Source: Auanema rhodensis (Eukaryota; Nematoda; Chromadorea; Rhabditida; Rhabditidae). Taken from it: DNA of 64,000 nt. The notes under the pieces are model-generated. The model ran no database searches. It saw only the letters and a program-made list of their open reading frames with translations, and was not told where the DNA came from. This document shows, one piece after another, positions 13,499 through 24,908 of the stretch (position 1 is its first letter; each line of letters begins with the position of its first letter). Position numbers and translations under genes: made by a program. The stretch lies in contig OZ059895.1 in assembly GCA_964057225.1 (NCBI GenBank), positions 14,809,001 to 14,873,000 of the forward strand, written 5' to 3'.

Positions 13499-14557
13499 TC
13501 ACAATTCCACATGAAACACTTTGTAATGGTGATTTATGCTTGGTTCTAAATGTAGCTGCCAATGTCCTTAAGATATGGTAATTACAACGATTAATTCGGA
13601 AGATCATACCTTTAGCTAAAGTCCCACGGGAATTTTCTTTCATAAAAAATACGCGATGAGCTCGTGAATGGACCAAAGCCATTGCACACATGGCACAGGG
13701 CTCACATCTCAAAAACACATCACAGCCTGTAGCCAGATAATCGTTTTCTTTCCTTTCCATTTTAGACAACATTTCAACCATCTTCATAACAGGATGAGAT
13801 AGTAGTTGTTCTCCCAATGATCCACGTGCTAGCTCTTGCTCTTCCTTCAATTTGTATAAAATAATTGCTTCTACTTGTTTATCTATCTTACCTGAATAAC
13901 TATGCAACCTACTTCATCAGCAAGCTGAGCCCATTTTTTCACATAATTTAACTTATCATCTGAGAAATATTCTCCTAGTATTAAATCTTCAATTTCCTTA
14001 ATGACTACAGATAATTCGTTTTCAAGAAAATTGTAAAAATACCTTATTAGGATGAAAAGATGTTGACCAATGTTGTTTAGCCCATTCAAACTGTCTTCGA
14101 GTAATAGGCTTCAATTTGGGTACAGAAGCTATCTTTGATATATTTTGTCTATAGCTTTTAATAATATTTTTCTCACCTCAATTTTTATGCTCGATGATAA
14201 TGCTAAAATTGACTCTCTAAGCTCACTATCTAATTCTTTTGCAGCTGATTTAATCAGAATTCGTCCTGCTTTGTCTACTCGTTTCAAATGGCTAAACGAA
14301 TCCTCGATTTCAGGAACAATCTTTAACACCTTGCCAATATCTCGCTTGTCTCCTAAGCTTACAACATAAAATTGCTCCAAAGGAGTTTCTATTCTCTCCA
14401 AATCATTGTGTAGTATTGGAGTAACTCTAATTATTTTATTTTTGTTTAAATCTTTGGTGATAAGTAATACTAACCTACAAATAACTGAATTATCTAACCG
14501 AGGAACTTTGGCTTTTGGTGATCCTTCGACAACATCGATTGTGGCCAAACGAGTCAT
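13499..14557 (-). CDS. adat-3: tRNA-specific adenosine deaminase subunit 3 (ADAT3/Tad3)
   Basis: Five exons in phase: 14177-14557, 14043-14132, 13892-13996, 13610-13845 and 13499-13566. ADAT3 pairs with catalytic ADAT2 to convert adenosine 34 of tRNA anticodons to inosine. Seen here: the zinc-binding motif CEPCAMCAMALVHSR, the active-site position carrying HPV in place of the catalytic HAE (the loss typical of ADAT3), and the C-terminal NHHYKVFHV block matching the family ending. The N-terminal domain contains an LKRV motif as in human ADAT3. Introns are very short (about 44-47 nt) and end in AAG instead of TTTCAG. A further 51-nt in-frame intron with a consensus donor (AG|GTTAGT) may exist near 14430-14480, so the N-terminal length is uncertain. 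A longer open frame reads past the true stop in an intron-retained frame. Confidence 0.9.
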
Positions 14558-15152
14558 ATGTCCTTCTTGTATCTAGCTTTTAGAATTCTTTATACGGTGA
14601 TTAATAGTTAGTTCACGTTTGTCCTTAAGCAAGCATTTCAAAATATGCATATAATAGTTTAAATTAACTATACATATACATTAATTTATCATTAATTAAG
14701 TTTAGCCCGCGGTGAGACTATTTTGGGGTTTAAGACTAACTGAGTATTTAACAGAGCGCATTGAGTCAGATACGCAGCCAAAGCTAGTGCGGCAATGACG
14801 TCATTAGAGTTCTTATGTTTTTGATGATTTTTGTTGTTTAAAAAATGGTAAATGATTTCATATATGAAAAAAAAATTATATTCATAGATATTCAAAAAGG
14901 AGAAAAAAATAATCATCAATGTGCTTTATATATGAGACATTTATTCAAAGTTTAAATTTAAATCTCATGATCTTATTCTATGCAATGTTTGTTTCATAAT
15001 ATTTATGCATTTATGAGAGAATCGTAAAAACCCATGTCTTGATTTTTTTATGATTTTCGTATCTTCCGAAATCTACCACCTTGTTAGGATTAACTTTCAT
15101 TTGGAAATTAACTATTTAAACATTATCGTCTAGGTTATATTGGCACCCAGCC
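14558..15152. other. Divergent intergenic region, ADAT3 / ncl-1
   Basis: About 600 bp between two divergent genes. It presumably carries both promoters. I see AT-rich sequence and no recognisable element; the ncl-1 trans-splice acceptor (CGTCTAG) is at its right end, about 20 bases before the ATG. Confidence 0.5.
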
Positions 15153-18100
15153 ATGGGTGATGTTAATGGGGGACTAGATTCTCCTGTCAGTGTTCACGCT
15201 AATGAATCAAACAGCCCACAGCCAAGTTCGAAAGAGGGTGATAGCGAAAAATATGACATCTTCAGGTTTTATTATAACATATAAAAATTAAAACTCTGGG
15301 AATTATTTAGATCTAACACCTCAAGCCCTCTATTGGGAACAGACACCTTACCGCAAGATGACCAAGCACATTGTTCTTATTGTCGCAAGGATTTTCGAAA
15401 GGTTTTGATTGGAAGTTGTGTACAAATAATGCAATTTTGATCGTTTTAGCCACGTGTGCTAGACTGTCTTCATTCTATGTGTGAAGATTGTATTATTGCT
15501 CAGTTAGATGGGAGAAAAGAAGTGCAGAAAGCACAAGAGCTTGCTTCCAGAAAATCTACAGACTGTGAATTAGAAGCTCCAAAAGGTATTACTATTTGTA
15601 TTTCCTATTATATTTTTAAATTAAAGTTCGTGAGAGACCTACTCCTCCGGGTGTTATTCGCTGTCCTATTTGTTTTCAAGAATCGCATGTTGGTAACGAT
15701 GTTCGTTATGTTTATATAATGTTATTAGATTATGTAAGTTTTTTAAAATTATTTTTTTTGAATTATTTCAATAAATCCAGGCTCGAATTAGCGAAAATGA
15801 AGAAGCACATGAAGAAAGAAGATGTCGCACCTGTAAAAATGAACAGGTGGCTGTTGCCTTCTGTAAACAATGTCAAGCCGATCTCTGTTCTAATTGCCTC
15901 CAGGCACATGGTGTGATGAATTTGTTCGATGGACATGAAGCTTTGAGTTATGCTGAACTTGAAAATAAGGGAGAAGGAATGGACGATAGACCAGTGCTTT
16001 GTCCAAGTCATCATATTCCCTTCCAAGTTTTATGCGCAACATGTGAAACGTTGGCCTGTAAAAGCTGCTTAGATATGGAGCATATAAACCACAAGGTAAA
16101 CCACGCAATGTTTACTTCGTTTTATTTTTCTCATTTTCTAATTATATAGGTTATTGAAGTTAACGGGAGAGTAGTAAAAGCAATTCAGCATGAAATTAAA
16201 ATGTTAGCAGCATCTGTAGAATCAAAAGTATGTCTAAGATTTAATATTTGATTTTAATCATTATTTGTATGTAGTTTCAAAAGTCAATGAATGATTGGAG
16301 TTCTCTACCGGATCGATCAGCTACATTAAATGATCAGTTTGAAATTGCGAAGGCTCGTCTGGAACAAACTTTCGATGATTTAGCAAAAGCGCTTGAAGAA
16401 GCGAAGGCTGCAAAGGTAAAGTTTTCTTTTCATTTCTAATTTTCAAAAAAAAAATGTTTAGCTGAATGAGTTAGAAGAAGCTCGTCAGAAACAAGAACAC
16501 AGTATCGAAGATTTATATAGGAAGATCAATCTTAATGAGTCTAGAGTTAATGATGCTTTAAGGTAGTTATTTGACTTTTTTTTTCTTTTTAATTATTCGT
16601 TATAGTTTCACCCATCGTTTGCTGGAAAAGGCTAATGGAATGGAATTGGTTGCCAGTAGAAGAAAAGTTGTGCAACAATTGAGTAATCTTTCGCATACCA
16701 TGCCCGCTTTAGGAATTCAGGTTTGTTTTCCTTTTCTCAAGTTTTTATTGTTTTTGTATCAGGTTGAACTGGAATATCAACCTCTTTCAAAGAAACAAAT
16801 CGAAGCACAAATTGCTGCTTTAAGCGGAGGAGTTGTTGGTAAGATTCAGAAATACAGTTATTGCTCTTATTCTTTTATTATTAGGTATAATGGTTTCAGC
16901 TTCTGTTAAAGAACAGGCACCTGCTCCCGTAGATCGTACACGTTCTGCCCAAGAAGCGTTTTGGCCTCGCTCAGTAGTTGCAAATGGTCAGACTCCCGTT
17001 CCCAACCTTGGAGCTATTGGTACAGAAAGAAAGAAAACGTGAGTTTTTTTTGAGAAATTCAAAATCTAGTTGTTAATTTTAAGAATGCGCAGTTCATCAG
17101 AGGCTTACAGCAATTGGCCTCCCTGCAGCAATCCACCCGATCTTAATGCTCCATCTCCTCCTTCGAGTGCTCAACCGTTGATTCAGAAAGAGTTGCTTAC
17201 CCCAATTCCTTTACCACCTTCTGTTCGTTCTTCTGGAAGTCTCGGTGGAACATCACCATCCGTGAATTCCATATACAATAACTATCAATGGCCTCCTGCT
17301 TCTAATCCTACCTCCGCTTTAGATATGAGCTATAATAACGCTCAGCTTCGTCAGAAGGTTTGATATTATATTTATCAAATAGTTTTTCAACAATGTCTTT
17401 AACAGGTTGCTGCTTTGATAATGCAGATGCCCCAAAATGGAGGCGCTAGTAGTAATAGCAACATTTCGATGCAAGCTCGAATGAATTTCGGAGGTCATCA
17501 CATAGATCCACAGCTTCTAGGAGGACTTACCAATCTTTCTATAGGAAATTTAACTACAGATGGACCAGGAATGGGACAAAGGACTTCACCTCAAGATTCC
17601 GCTCGTGTTCCAGAATTGAAAATCCACAGGTAATTACTGTATGAGTGACCTTTTGATATATTTTATTTCATTTTAGTGTCTTTGGAACAAGCAATCAAGG
17701 AACATCAATTCGTGAATTGCATTGTCCTTCGGGATTCTGTCTCTCAGATACTGACGATATTCTAATTGCGGATACCAATAACCATCGCATTGTTGTGTGC
17801 GGACCGCCATGTCCTTGGAAGATTGGAAGACCTGGAACCGTAAGTTCCAATTTAAAATTCAAGTCATTAACTGAATTCTTGCAGGAGGATGGCATGTTAT
17901 GCTTCCCTCGTAAAGTGGTTGCTTTAAAAGGAGAAAAGCCTCGTTATTGTGTTCTCGATAAAGGTTCTGATGGAAAAACTCGAGCTCAAATTTTTGATGG
18001 AAAGGGTGAATTCATGAAGAGAGTGAGCATGACTGTCTTGGTGCCACGTGGTGGCATTGATGTCTCTGCAGTTACATGTGCTGCAAGCGGAAATTTGATT

Positions 18101-18736
18101 ATAGTTGATACCGGCTGTATAGTTTTTGAAATAGGTCAGTTTTTACTTCTACAAATATTCACTTATTTTATTTTCTAGATATTGATGCTCCTCGTATTGT
18201 TCATTGGTTTGATGCTTCGGCAAATCTGGGCGAAGCTAGTGATGTGGCTTGGTACGAAAACCACATCTACATTACCGACTTCAAACATCATTGTGTTCAA
18301 ATATATGATATGGAAGGTACAATTTATAGTATACACTTCTTTTTCATAACTTCTTGTTCAGGTCGCTTTATTCGAAAACTTGGCGAACCATCTCAAACAC
18401 CTTATCCTATAGGAATCGATATTTCAAAGGTTTGTTTTCTATATTTTTGATCAATTTATAAACTACTATATATTCAGAAAGGAGAAGTGCTCGTAGCTGA
18501 TACTCATGGAAATCATCTCCACGTTGTTGTCTTTAATGCTGAAGGTAGTCTTGTTCAATCATTCACTCACAATGAGTTCCGAGTAAGTTTGAATCTTACT
18601 AATACTATTAAACATTCACTTATTACAGCTTTCTCGATGTGTTGGTCTTCGTGTAGCCGGAAGTGGTCACGTTGTAACTTTATGCAAGCACAACCATACG
18701 CTATTTGTCTTCAAACCCCTATATATAAGTCGCTAA
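15153..18736 (+). CDS. ncl-1: TRIM-NHL protein, NCL-1/Brat type
   Basis: Nineteen exons join to an open frame of 918 codons. NCL-1 and fly Brat are translational repressors that limit nucleolar size, ribosome production and growth. Domain order: a RING (CSYC ... CLHSMCEDC ... CPIC, residues about 55-150), two B-boxes (CRTCKNEQVAVAFC and CPSHHIPFQVLC), a coiled coil (about residues 255-420), a Pro/Ser/Asn-rich linker (about 470-640), and C-terminal NHL repeats (DTDDILIADTNNHRI, PYPIGIDISKKGEVLVADTH, HVVTLCKHNHTLFVF). The NHL end is very close to the Brat/NCL-1 ending. Exons: 15153-15265, 15311-15401, 15450-15585, 15627-15733, 15781-16095, 16150-16227, 16275-16415, 16462-16562, 16606-16720, 16763-16838, 16885-17038, 17084-17357, 17406-17629, 17677-17839, 17885-18134, 18179-18316, 18362-18429, 18478-18582, 18629-18736. 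The complete RING is notable, since Brat lacks one. Confidence 0.93.
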
Positions 18737-20201
18737 GTTTATCATATTCTATATCCGTTCTGTATATCCGGTTTTTTTTAAATTTTTTTACTTACCTTTG
18801 CACTTTCACCATAGATATTCTACGTTTATGCCTCCATTTTATATTGGCACATTTCATATTTTATATCATTTACCTTTGTAGTTAGCTCTTTACGCCCTTT
18901 CCTTCATCTGTCTTCCTTTTTTTCAGTTTAGGACTAGAATTTGCTCAGTCTATATTCGCTAGCGTGTTGATCTCTCATTCACGTGTTGTCCGTGACCGAT
19001 ACGGGTAGGGTTTCGTTCGAGTCTGCTTTTAAGTTCTGCGAACGTTTCCCGTAATTGTAGAGGAGTGATATGCCCTTCGGCAATCTATGCTCTATAGCTT
19101 TACTATGTGTGATTCTGTTCCTCATTTTATGCAAGTTTAACCCCTTTTTTCGAGTTTTTAGTGTTGTATATTAGGTGGGTTCTGGAAACTATCAAATTTG
19201 TTTATCCATACATGACATTTTTTTTTGTCGTCCTGTTTAATTTTTTTTTCATTTTCTAGTTACCTAAACGCGATACTGGTTGCTCATTTTAACGATACGT
19301 GATAGGGGATGTAGAGAGCATCACTTATTCACTTTCGTTCTTATAATCCCTTTTCGACTGGTTAAATTTCTTTCATTGTTATCTATATAATAGGCCCATT
19401 TATTCGGGCATGTTTGAAGCTCCGATTGCTCTTGAAAATATATTTTGAGAACGGAGCAGTAGCTTTTAGCTTTTGTTGGCCATTTATTATGTTTTATTTT
19501 ATCTTTTCCCCATACTTGTTGCCCATGTTTTATTCGTCACCGGTGTATGGGCAAATTTCATTGTTCCCTAAATTGTTGCCTGAAGATAGTGCGCCCCATA
19601 TAGTTTTTTTGCCCCTTAGCCATATTGTATGGTAGGAATTCGAGGATGTTCTTTTTTTTGTTGTTATATTCCCGACACATTCCCCTTATATTTTATCCGA
19701 TGTTTGGTGCTTGTTGTAGTCGTTATAATCCAGTTGTACATCATTTAGAGTATTTTCTTCTCATATATCCACTTATTTCTTTCAAACTTTATATACACAT
19801 ATATATATTTTTTTAAAATATTAGTTTACGAGATTATTCTATAGTTTTTAGTTCTCCGTTTCTTTTGTGAAACATTGAAACATAATTGTATTCAATTTTT
19901 TTTGTTGTTTGCTATGTACTCTACGCTTCGTTTCATATAATACTCTTGTTTCCTTTTTCACGTAATTGTGTTGATTACATTATTATTATTAGTTTACTCA
20001 AACTAACCTGTTCAATTTTCTAGCATTCTTTTTTTTGTAAGATTGTTTTATGTTTCTTATATTCATTTATTGGGTTTTTTTTATATATTCAATAAACTGT
20101 AGTGGGATTTTATAAAATTTCATTCAATTTCATAGGTTTTTTTAACCGTTCATTACTCGTTCTGTTCTATCCCAGTTTCTTTTTTCTATTCAAATATTAA
20201 G
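18737..20201. other. T-rich stretch downstream of ncl-1
   Basis: About 1.46 kb with a strong excess of T over A on the plus strand, no convincing coding exon on either strand, and several AATAAA-like sites near its right end (about 20090). Most likely a long 3' UTR of ncl-1 plus the short promoter of the ORC4 gene. NHL-type genes often have regulated 3' UTRs, but no specific element is recognisable by eye. Confidence 0.45.
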
Positions 20202-21738
20202 ATGGAGATCGATTCATATTATGATTCTATTGATGCTAGTCTTGATCAACTTTATAACAAGATTATTGGCTTAGAATCACAGGAAGAGTTAGTAACCTCT
20301 TCTCGTTTTAGTTGTTCTCTTTAATTTCCAGAGGATTACGAGTTCTTTTCGATAGATGGAGCAAGAGTGGAAAGGGAGAATCATGTATTTTAACCGGGCC
20401 AACTGGGTCTGGACGTAGTTCTCTTGTTAGTAATGTTTTCAAGGATTACATAAGTGAAACGAAGTATTGTAATTATATTTGCGTTGGTTTGTTTGATATT
20501 TGAAGGAAAATTCAAATGAAAACAATTTTAGCTCAGCTAGGTTCAGATGCTACCATTCATGACGCTATAAAAGGAAGCGCGGTTCGTTTTTCAATAGATT
20601 GAAAGCATAGCTATAACCTCTTTTTAGAAAGAGAAAAGAGTAGTAATAATCGAAGATGCTGATGAATTGGCTTCTAGACTCCGGCAAACGCTACTCTTCA
20701 CCATTCTAGATGCAACAAGATCCCATCCTTGGCTTGTCATTTTAATGACAAATCGTCAGGTTTTTGTTGCAAATTTTTGTGCCTTAGATTAAAACTGCTG
20801 TTCAGGATTTCGTTACAGTTTTAGAGAAAAGGGTTCGATCTCGTCTTTCATCAATTAAATTTATTTGTAAAGGACCAAGTACGGCTGAAGCATGTTACAA
20901 GGCTGCTATACAATTTTTAAGCTGCAAGGAAAATTCTGGTTAGCAAATTAGAATCATTTGGAAATATTTAATTTCTGTTTTTCTAGATTGGAACAGTTTT
21001 GTCACGAACATGTTGCAGCAAACTATATATAAGAATGATATTTCTTATTTCTTCCAGGTAATTTTTAGACGATAAACATATTACAATACGAAAATCTATT
21101 TCAGCTTTCGACATCTTACGGAAATTTGAAAAGTTTTATCGCTGTTTTTCTTTCTATTCTCTCAGGAGTTGTAAATATTGAAAAAGAGTTCAAATGGGCT
21201 TGGGATTATGCCTTACAATCAATTTTGCCTCATCGAAATCCTTTATCTAATATTATGAAAGGTTAGTTTCTAATTGATTTATTTCTTAGCTAATTTTCAA
21301 AAACTTTTAAGATCTCTCACTTCGATCTATTTGTGTTTTACTTTGTATTTACCGTAGATTAAAGGTATCACCTAATGGAAGTATCTCATATCGCAAAGTT
21401 TCAACTGGTACAGTTTTAAGCTTTTGAAGCTCCTTTGAATGATGATCATTTCAGATTACAAGCATCTATGTTCAAGCGCTGATCGTAGAATGAGTGTTTC
21501 TAATGACGACATCATCTATAAAGAAATTGACCGTCTCGTACATTTAGGGCTTTGTGATGCTACTAAAAAACATAACAACATATCATTCAGGTATTTATTT
21601 GTTTTTCCGACAACTATAATTCCTATTTTCAGACGTGTATCTCTACACATTGATTTGGAAGCTCTTAACGACAGTCTCAAAGATTTGAGCATTCCATCGT
21701 ATATTCGTGAATGGAGTAAAACAATTGCTGAGCGTTAA
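20202..21738 (+). CDS. orc-4: Origin recognition complex subunit 4 (ORC4), with an in-frame TGA or 42-nt intron
   Basis: Nine exons: 20202-20287, 20332-20581, 20628-20759, 20806-20938, 20987-21057, 21105-21261, 21312-21407, 21455-21590, 21633-21738. ORC4 is an AAA+ subunit of the complex that marks replication origins. Seen: Walker A (GPTGSGRSS), Walker B (VVIIEDADE), the QTLLFTILDATRSHPW block and the arginine-finger region LEKRVRSRLS, then the winged-helix C-terminus (YKEIDRLVHLGLCDAT). Exon 2 contains TGA at 20501-20503 in the reading frame; the residues on either side (YICVGLFDI, then RKIQMKTILAQL) line up without gaps with the human VHLNGLLQ...KIALKEITRQL region. Alternatively a 42-nt GT-AG intron at 20464-20505 removes the stop but also removes a conserved strand. 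So the gene may be interrupted, alternatively spliced, or affected by a sequence error. Confidence 0.85.
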
Positions 21739-22174
21739 ACAATTACTGTTTTAAAACTTAAATAACTTGACCTTAAACTTTATGTCTTCTGATCTCCTCT
21801 CATATCATGTACATGCAATGTTGAATTCAATTTTTTTATTACTTAAATAAAACTTCGAGATCTCACCTGGATTCTAGCAACAGTTGAAACAGTCATAAAC
21901 TTTCATTTTTAAGTTAAGCCTTCTATAACTCCGCAAGCCTGGATGTCCATGTCTGATAAGACGAATAGTTGATAGGAAGAAGTTTATTAATAACCTAGTG
22001 AAAAGATAAAGTAATAATAATACAATACGATAATTGTATTTTGATGAAAATGAGGAAGAAGACACTAAATTCAAGAACATAGATACATATATGAATCTTT
22101 TGGAAATTAGTTCAGAAAATAATACAAAGTTCATGGCAAACAGGGAAAATAGAATAATCATAAACAAAACTGAA
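21739..22174. other. Convergent intergenic region, ORC4 / gag-like ORF
   Basis: About 435 bp of AT-rich sequence holding the 3' ends of two convergent genes (an AATAAA lies near 21845). No LTR, reverse transcriptase or integrase remnant is visible here. Confidence 0.5.
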
Positions 22175-23278
22175 TCAACTTGGATATGCAGGGAATCGTA
22201 CTTTGCAGAGCGGAGGGGGATGACTGAATTCCAATCCTTTAAATTCGCAAGAAGAACAGAATTTTTTAGTGCCTAGACGGCATCGAGAACCTTTTAACGG
22301 GTGAACTCTGAGACATTCCACGCATATGTTGAGAGATCTACAACGTCTCATGCGATCAACTGCAGTTTTGTAAGTAGGACAGCTGAACATCAGATGGTCG
22401 TTTTGAAGACAGAATTTGCAGGGTGTTCTCATCAGACGGCCAGTAGACCTGTTCACCAATGGCTCTATTTCGTCCAATAGATCCTCGACCATTCCATACA
22501 GTCTTAGCTCCACACGAGACCGTCTTGTATTTTTTTCATTTTTCAGTCGTCTTCTGAGAAAAATTTTGTCCAATATTCGGGCAAAGATTGGATCACAACT
22601 ATATTGCTCTTGGTCTAATTCAGAGAGACGAGTGATAATGCAATTGGAACGGGTTTTCAATTGAGGCAATAACCTCAAGCGCATATCTTTTGCTATACCA
22701 TCGAGATCAGTGATCATTTTCTGGATTTTCTGAGTGTGCTTGGTCTTTAGAGCTGTCATGGATAGTACATCAGCTAGCTTGCTAATGTCATCCTCTTGAA
22801 TATTGCTAATAGGCATAGTAAGTATTTCAGTTGATTCAACAAGTTCTTTCATTTCACTGCTGACACTAAAAATACTTTGTGAATCGAAAAAGGATGAAGT
22901 ATTACCTGTCGATTCATTCTCCTTGCGATATAAAGCTATGCGAGTGAGGACTTCTTTCAACTCATCGACCTCGTCACTTGCGGGTTTGAAGTCAAACGGA
23001 AAATCATAAGATTGCAGTAGTTTAACAATTCTTTTCATATTTCTAGTTTCATCCATAATCAGTTCTCCACATGGAAATATGTCGATATAAGCACATATGG
23101 CTGCATTACGTTTCACAACAATGAATTGTATCCGATCCTCTCGGTCAGTCGGAAAGTCAAAACGGTGCTCCCATTCTTCTGTCGATTCCAGTACAGAGCA
23201 GCACACAACATAAGCTTCGCGAAGTGCAGAGTGATGATAAAGAATAACATCAGCCAGATAATCAGCAGAAATAGTCAT
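22175..23278 (-). CDS. Gag-like zinc-knuckle ORF, single exon
   Basis: An intronless 367-codon frame, out of character for a window where genes have many short introns. The N-terminal part is acidic and helical; residues about 90-280 are charged with a likely coiled coil; the C-terminal part has three clustered zinc knuckles: CKFCLQNDHLMFSC, CVECLRVHPLKGSRC and CSSC...C. This arrangement, with a CxxCxxxxHxxxxC knuckle followed by a CxxCLxxxHxxxxC knuckle, resembles the Gag proteins of BEL/Pao retroelements and related nematode DUF1759-type proteins. No protease, reverse transcriptase, integrase or LTR is seen beside it. It is either a decayed element whose gag alone is still open, or a domesticated gag gene. 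The frame is intact. Confidence 0.75.
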   Translation of the reverse strand: MTISADYLADVILYHHSALREAYVVCCSVLESTEEWEHRFDFPTDREDRIQFIVVKRNAAICAYIDIFPCGELIMDETRNMKRIVKLLQSYDFPFDFKPASDEVDELKEVLTRIALYRKENESTGNTSSFFDSQSIFSVSSEMKELVESTEILTMPISNIQEDDISKLADVLSMTALKTKHTQKIQKMITDLDGIAKDMRLRLLPQLKTRSNCIITRLSELDQEQYSCDPIFARILDKIFLRRRLKNEKNTRRSRVELRLYGMVEDLLDEIEPLVNRSTGRLMRTPCKFCLQNDHLMFSCPTYKTAVDRMRRCRSLNICVECLRVHPLKGSRCRLGTKKFCSSCEFKGLEFSHPPPLCKVRFPAYPS

Positions 23279-24153
23279 TATGTACTTTAGGTAGAAGAAT
23301 AATAGAGGGCCAACAACGAATTTAAGGAGAATAGAAGCTTATTGACAGTGTTATCGCCAACAAAGAAGTTTTAAATTTGTGTATGTTAAGCGGTATTTAA
23401 GTACATTCAGAAAGATGAAAATCGATAAATATTTAATGTTTCAGTTGTTTAAAGTTTGATCTAAGGTTATGTTTAAATTATATAAGAAATATCTGAAATT
23501 TAACGATAAACTGCTTGATAAGACTCAAGCAATGTTTTATTTTGTGTGGGAGTACCAGATTGTATTCTTATAAATATGTTGTCTATTATCTATTTTATAT
23601 AGCTGTCGTGTGATCGGTAATTTTAAAAGAACGAATCATCTTTACAAATAAACTACATGATTTCTCAGAATAAAGAAATTACTGTGTAATCTTGAGCTAA
23701 AACGTTTATGATGAACATCTATTCTTTTACTTTCTTTTAAATTCTTTCCTTTAGATTTTTTTTTTACTTTTCTTTAAATTTTTGTTCAAGCAATATACTT
23801 TTAATATTTTATATTCATTACTGTAGTTTAAAAGCGAGTCATGTTAATTTTCAAATTAATAATTGGCGCCAAATGAACAGCATGTTCATTTTTATTGTTT
23901 CAGAAGAGATGAGCGGTTCTTGTATTTTGTTACTTTTCTTTGGGTTGTTCACAATTCAATGTTGATTTCAATTTGTATTCAACCTGTTGGGAGAGGTATT
24001 CACAAATCTAGGCTGCTTTCTGGTTCAGGCTCATATGCAATAGTCATTGTCTAGTGTTGAGAGGCAATCTCTATGTTGGTTAGAGGAAGACACAGCACCC
24101 CAATGGGATACGGCACTTCGATTAACGGCACTGGGAGGTGACACTGCATCTTC

Positions 24154-24248
24154 GGTTTAATTACCCAAGTTTGAGGTACTTTCCTGATTCAACCAGAATA
24201 ATTCTGTGTTCGAATTAAATTTTGGAACGCTCTCCATTGGAGAGCAAC
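24154..24248 (+). ncRNA. sls-1: SL1 spliced-leader RNA, copy 1
   Basis: The transcript begins with the exact 22-nt nematode SL1 leader (GGTTTAATTACCC...GTTTGAG, 24154-24175) followed at once by a 5' splice donor (GTAC). The intron-like half has an Sm-binding site AATTTTGG at 24218-24225 and a final 7-bp hairpin GCTCTCC-ATT-GGAGAGC at 24229-24245. Leader, donor, Sm site and 3' hairpin in this order define an SL RNA, which donates its leader to mRNA 5' ends by trans-splicing. The 3' end is set just after the hairpin and is approximate. Confidence 0.96.
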
Positions 24249-24530
24249 ATGAATCGAAAATCGTTAGATGAATCAAATTCCTTTGGTTTTAAAAATTGAA
24301 AATCAAAGAGGGTGATAATAAGTTTGGGAATTGTAGTTGACATGAGCGGTTGTATTCAGGCTGTATGAAAGGTTGTTCTCAAATCTAAGCTCGATGTAGC
24401 CTACGCGTGTGCATGACCCATGGTGTCAAGTCAAGAGAGACGGTCTTTATCAAGTTTGGGGGAGAGACACAGCACCCCAATGGGATACGGCGCCCACATT
24501 GAAGGCACTGGGAGGTGACACTCCATCTTC

Positions 24531-24625
24531 GGTTTAATTACCCAAGTTTGAGGTACTTTCCTGATTCAACCAGATTAATTCTGTGTTCGAATTAAATTTT
24601 GGAACGCTCTCCACCGGAGAGCAAC
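24531..24625 (+). ncRNA. sls-1: SL1 spliced-leader RNA, copy 2
   Basis: Same layout as copy 1: intact 22-nt leader, GT donor, Sm site and terminal hairpin. The hairpin loop is ACC instead of ATT, and the body carries CAGATTAATTCTG, a one-base change from CAGAATAATTCTG. Both changes lie in loop or single-stranded positions, so the copy looks functional. Confidence 0.95.
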
Positions 24626-24908
24626 AAGAATCGAAAATCTTTGAATGAATCAAGTTCTTTGGATTTTTAAAATTGAAAAATCAATGAGAACTATAATCAT
24701 TTTAGGAATTGTAGTTAAGATGAGCGGTTGTATTCCGGCTGTATGAAAGGTTGTTCTCAAATCTAAGCTCGATGTAGCCTACGCGTGTGCATGACCCATG
24801 GTGTCAAGTCAAGAGAGACGGTCTTTATCAAGTTTGGGGGAGAGACACAGCACGTCTATGTGATACGACACGTGCATTGATGCCCCTGGGGGGTGACAGT
24901 GCTTCATC

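Noticed and set aside
13434-13907. 157-codon frame extending past the ADAT3 stop
   Set aside because: It reads through an intron and into the 3' UTR; splicing at 13610/13566 restores the family C-terminus and a stop at 13499.
18950-19060. Possible tRNA (TTTCGTTCGAGTC word)
   Set aside because: It has a vague B-box look but no matching A box, acceptor stem or anticodon arm could be folded.
24060-24150. 5S rRNA gene between SL1 copies
   Set aside because: No internal control region or 5S-like stem sequence could be recognised in any spacer, though an Infernal run would be decisive.
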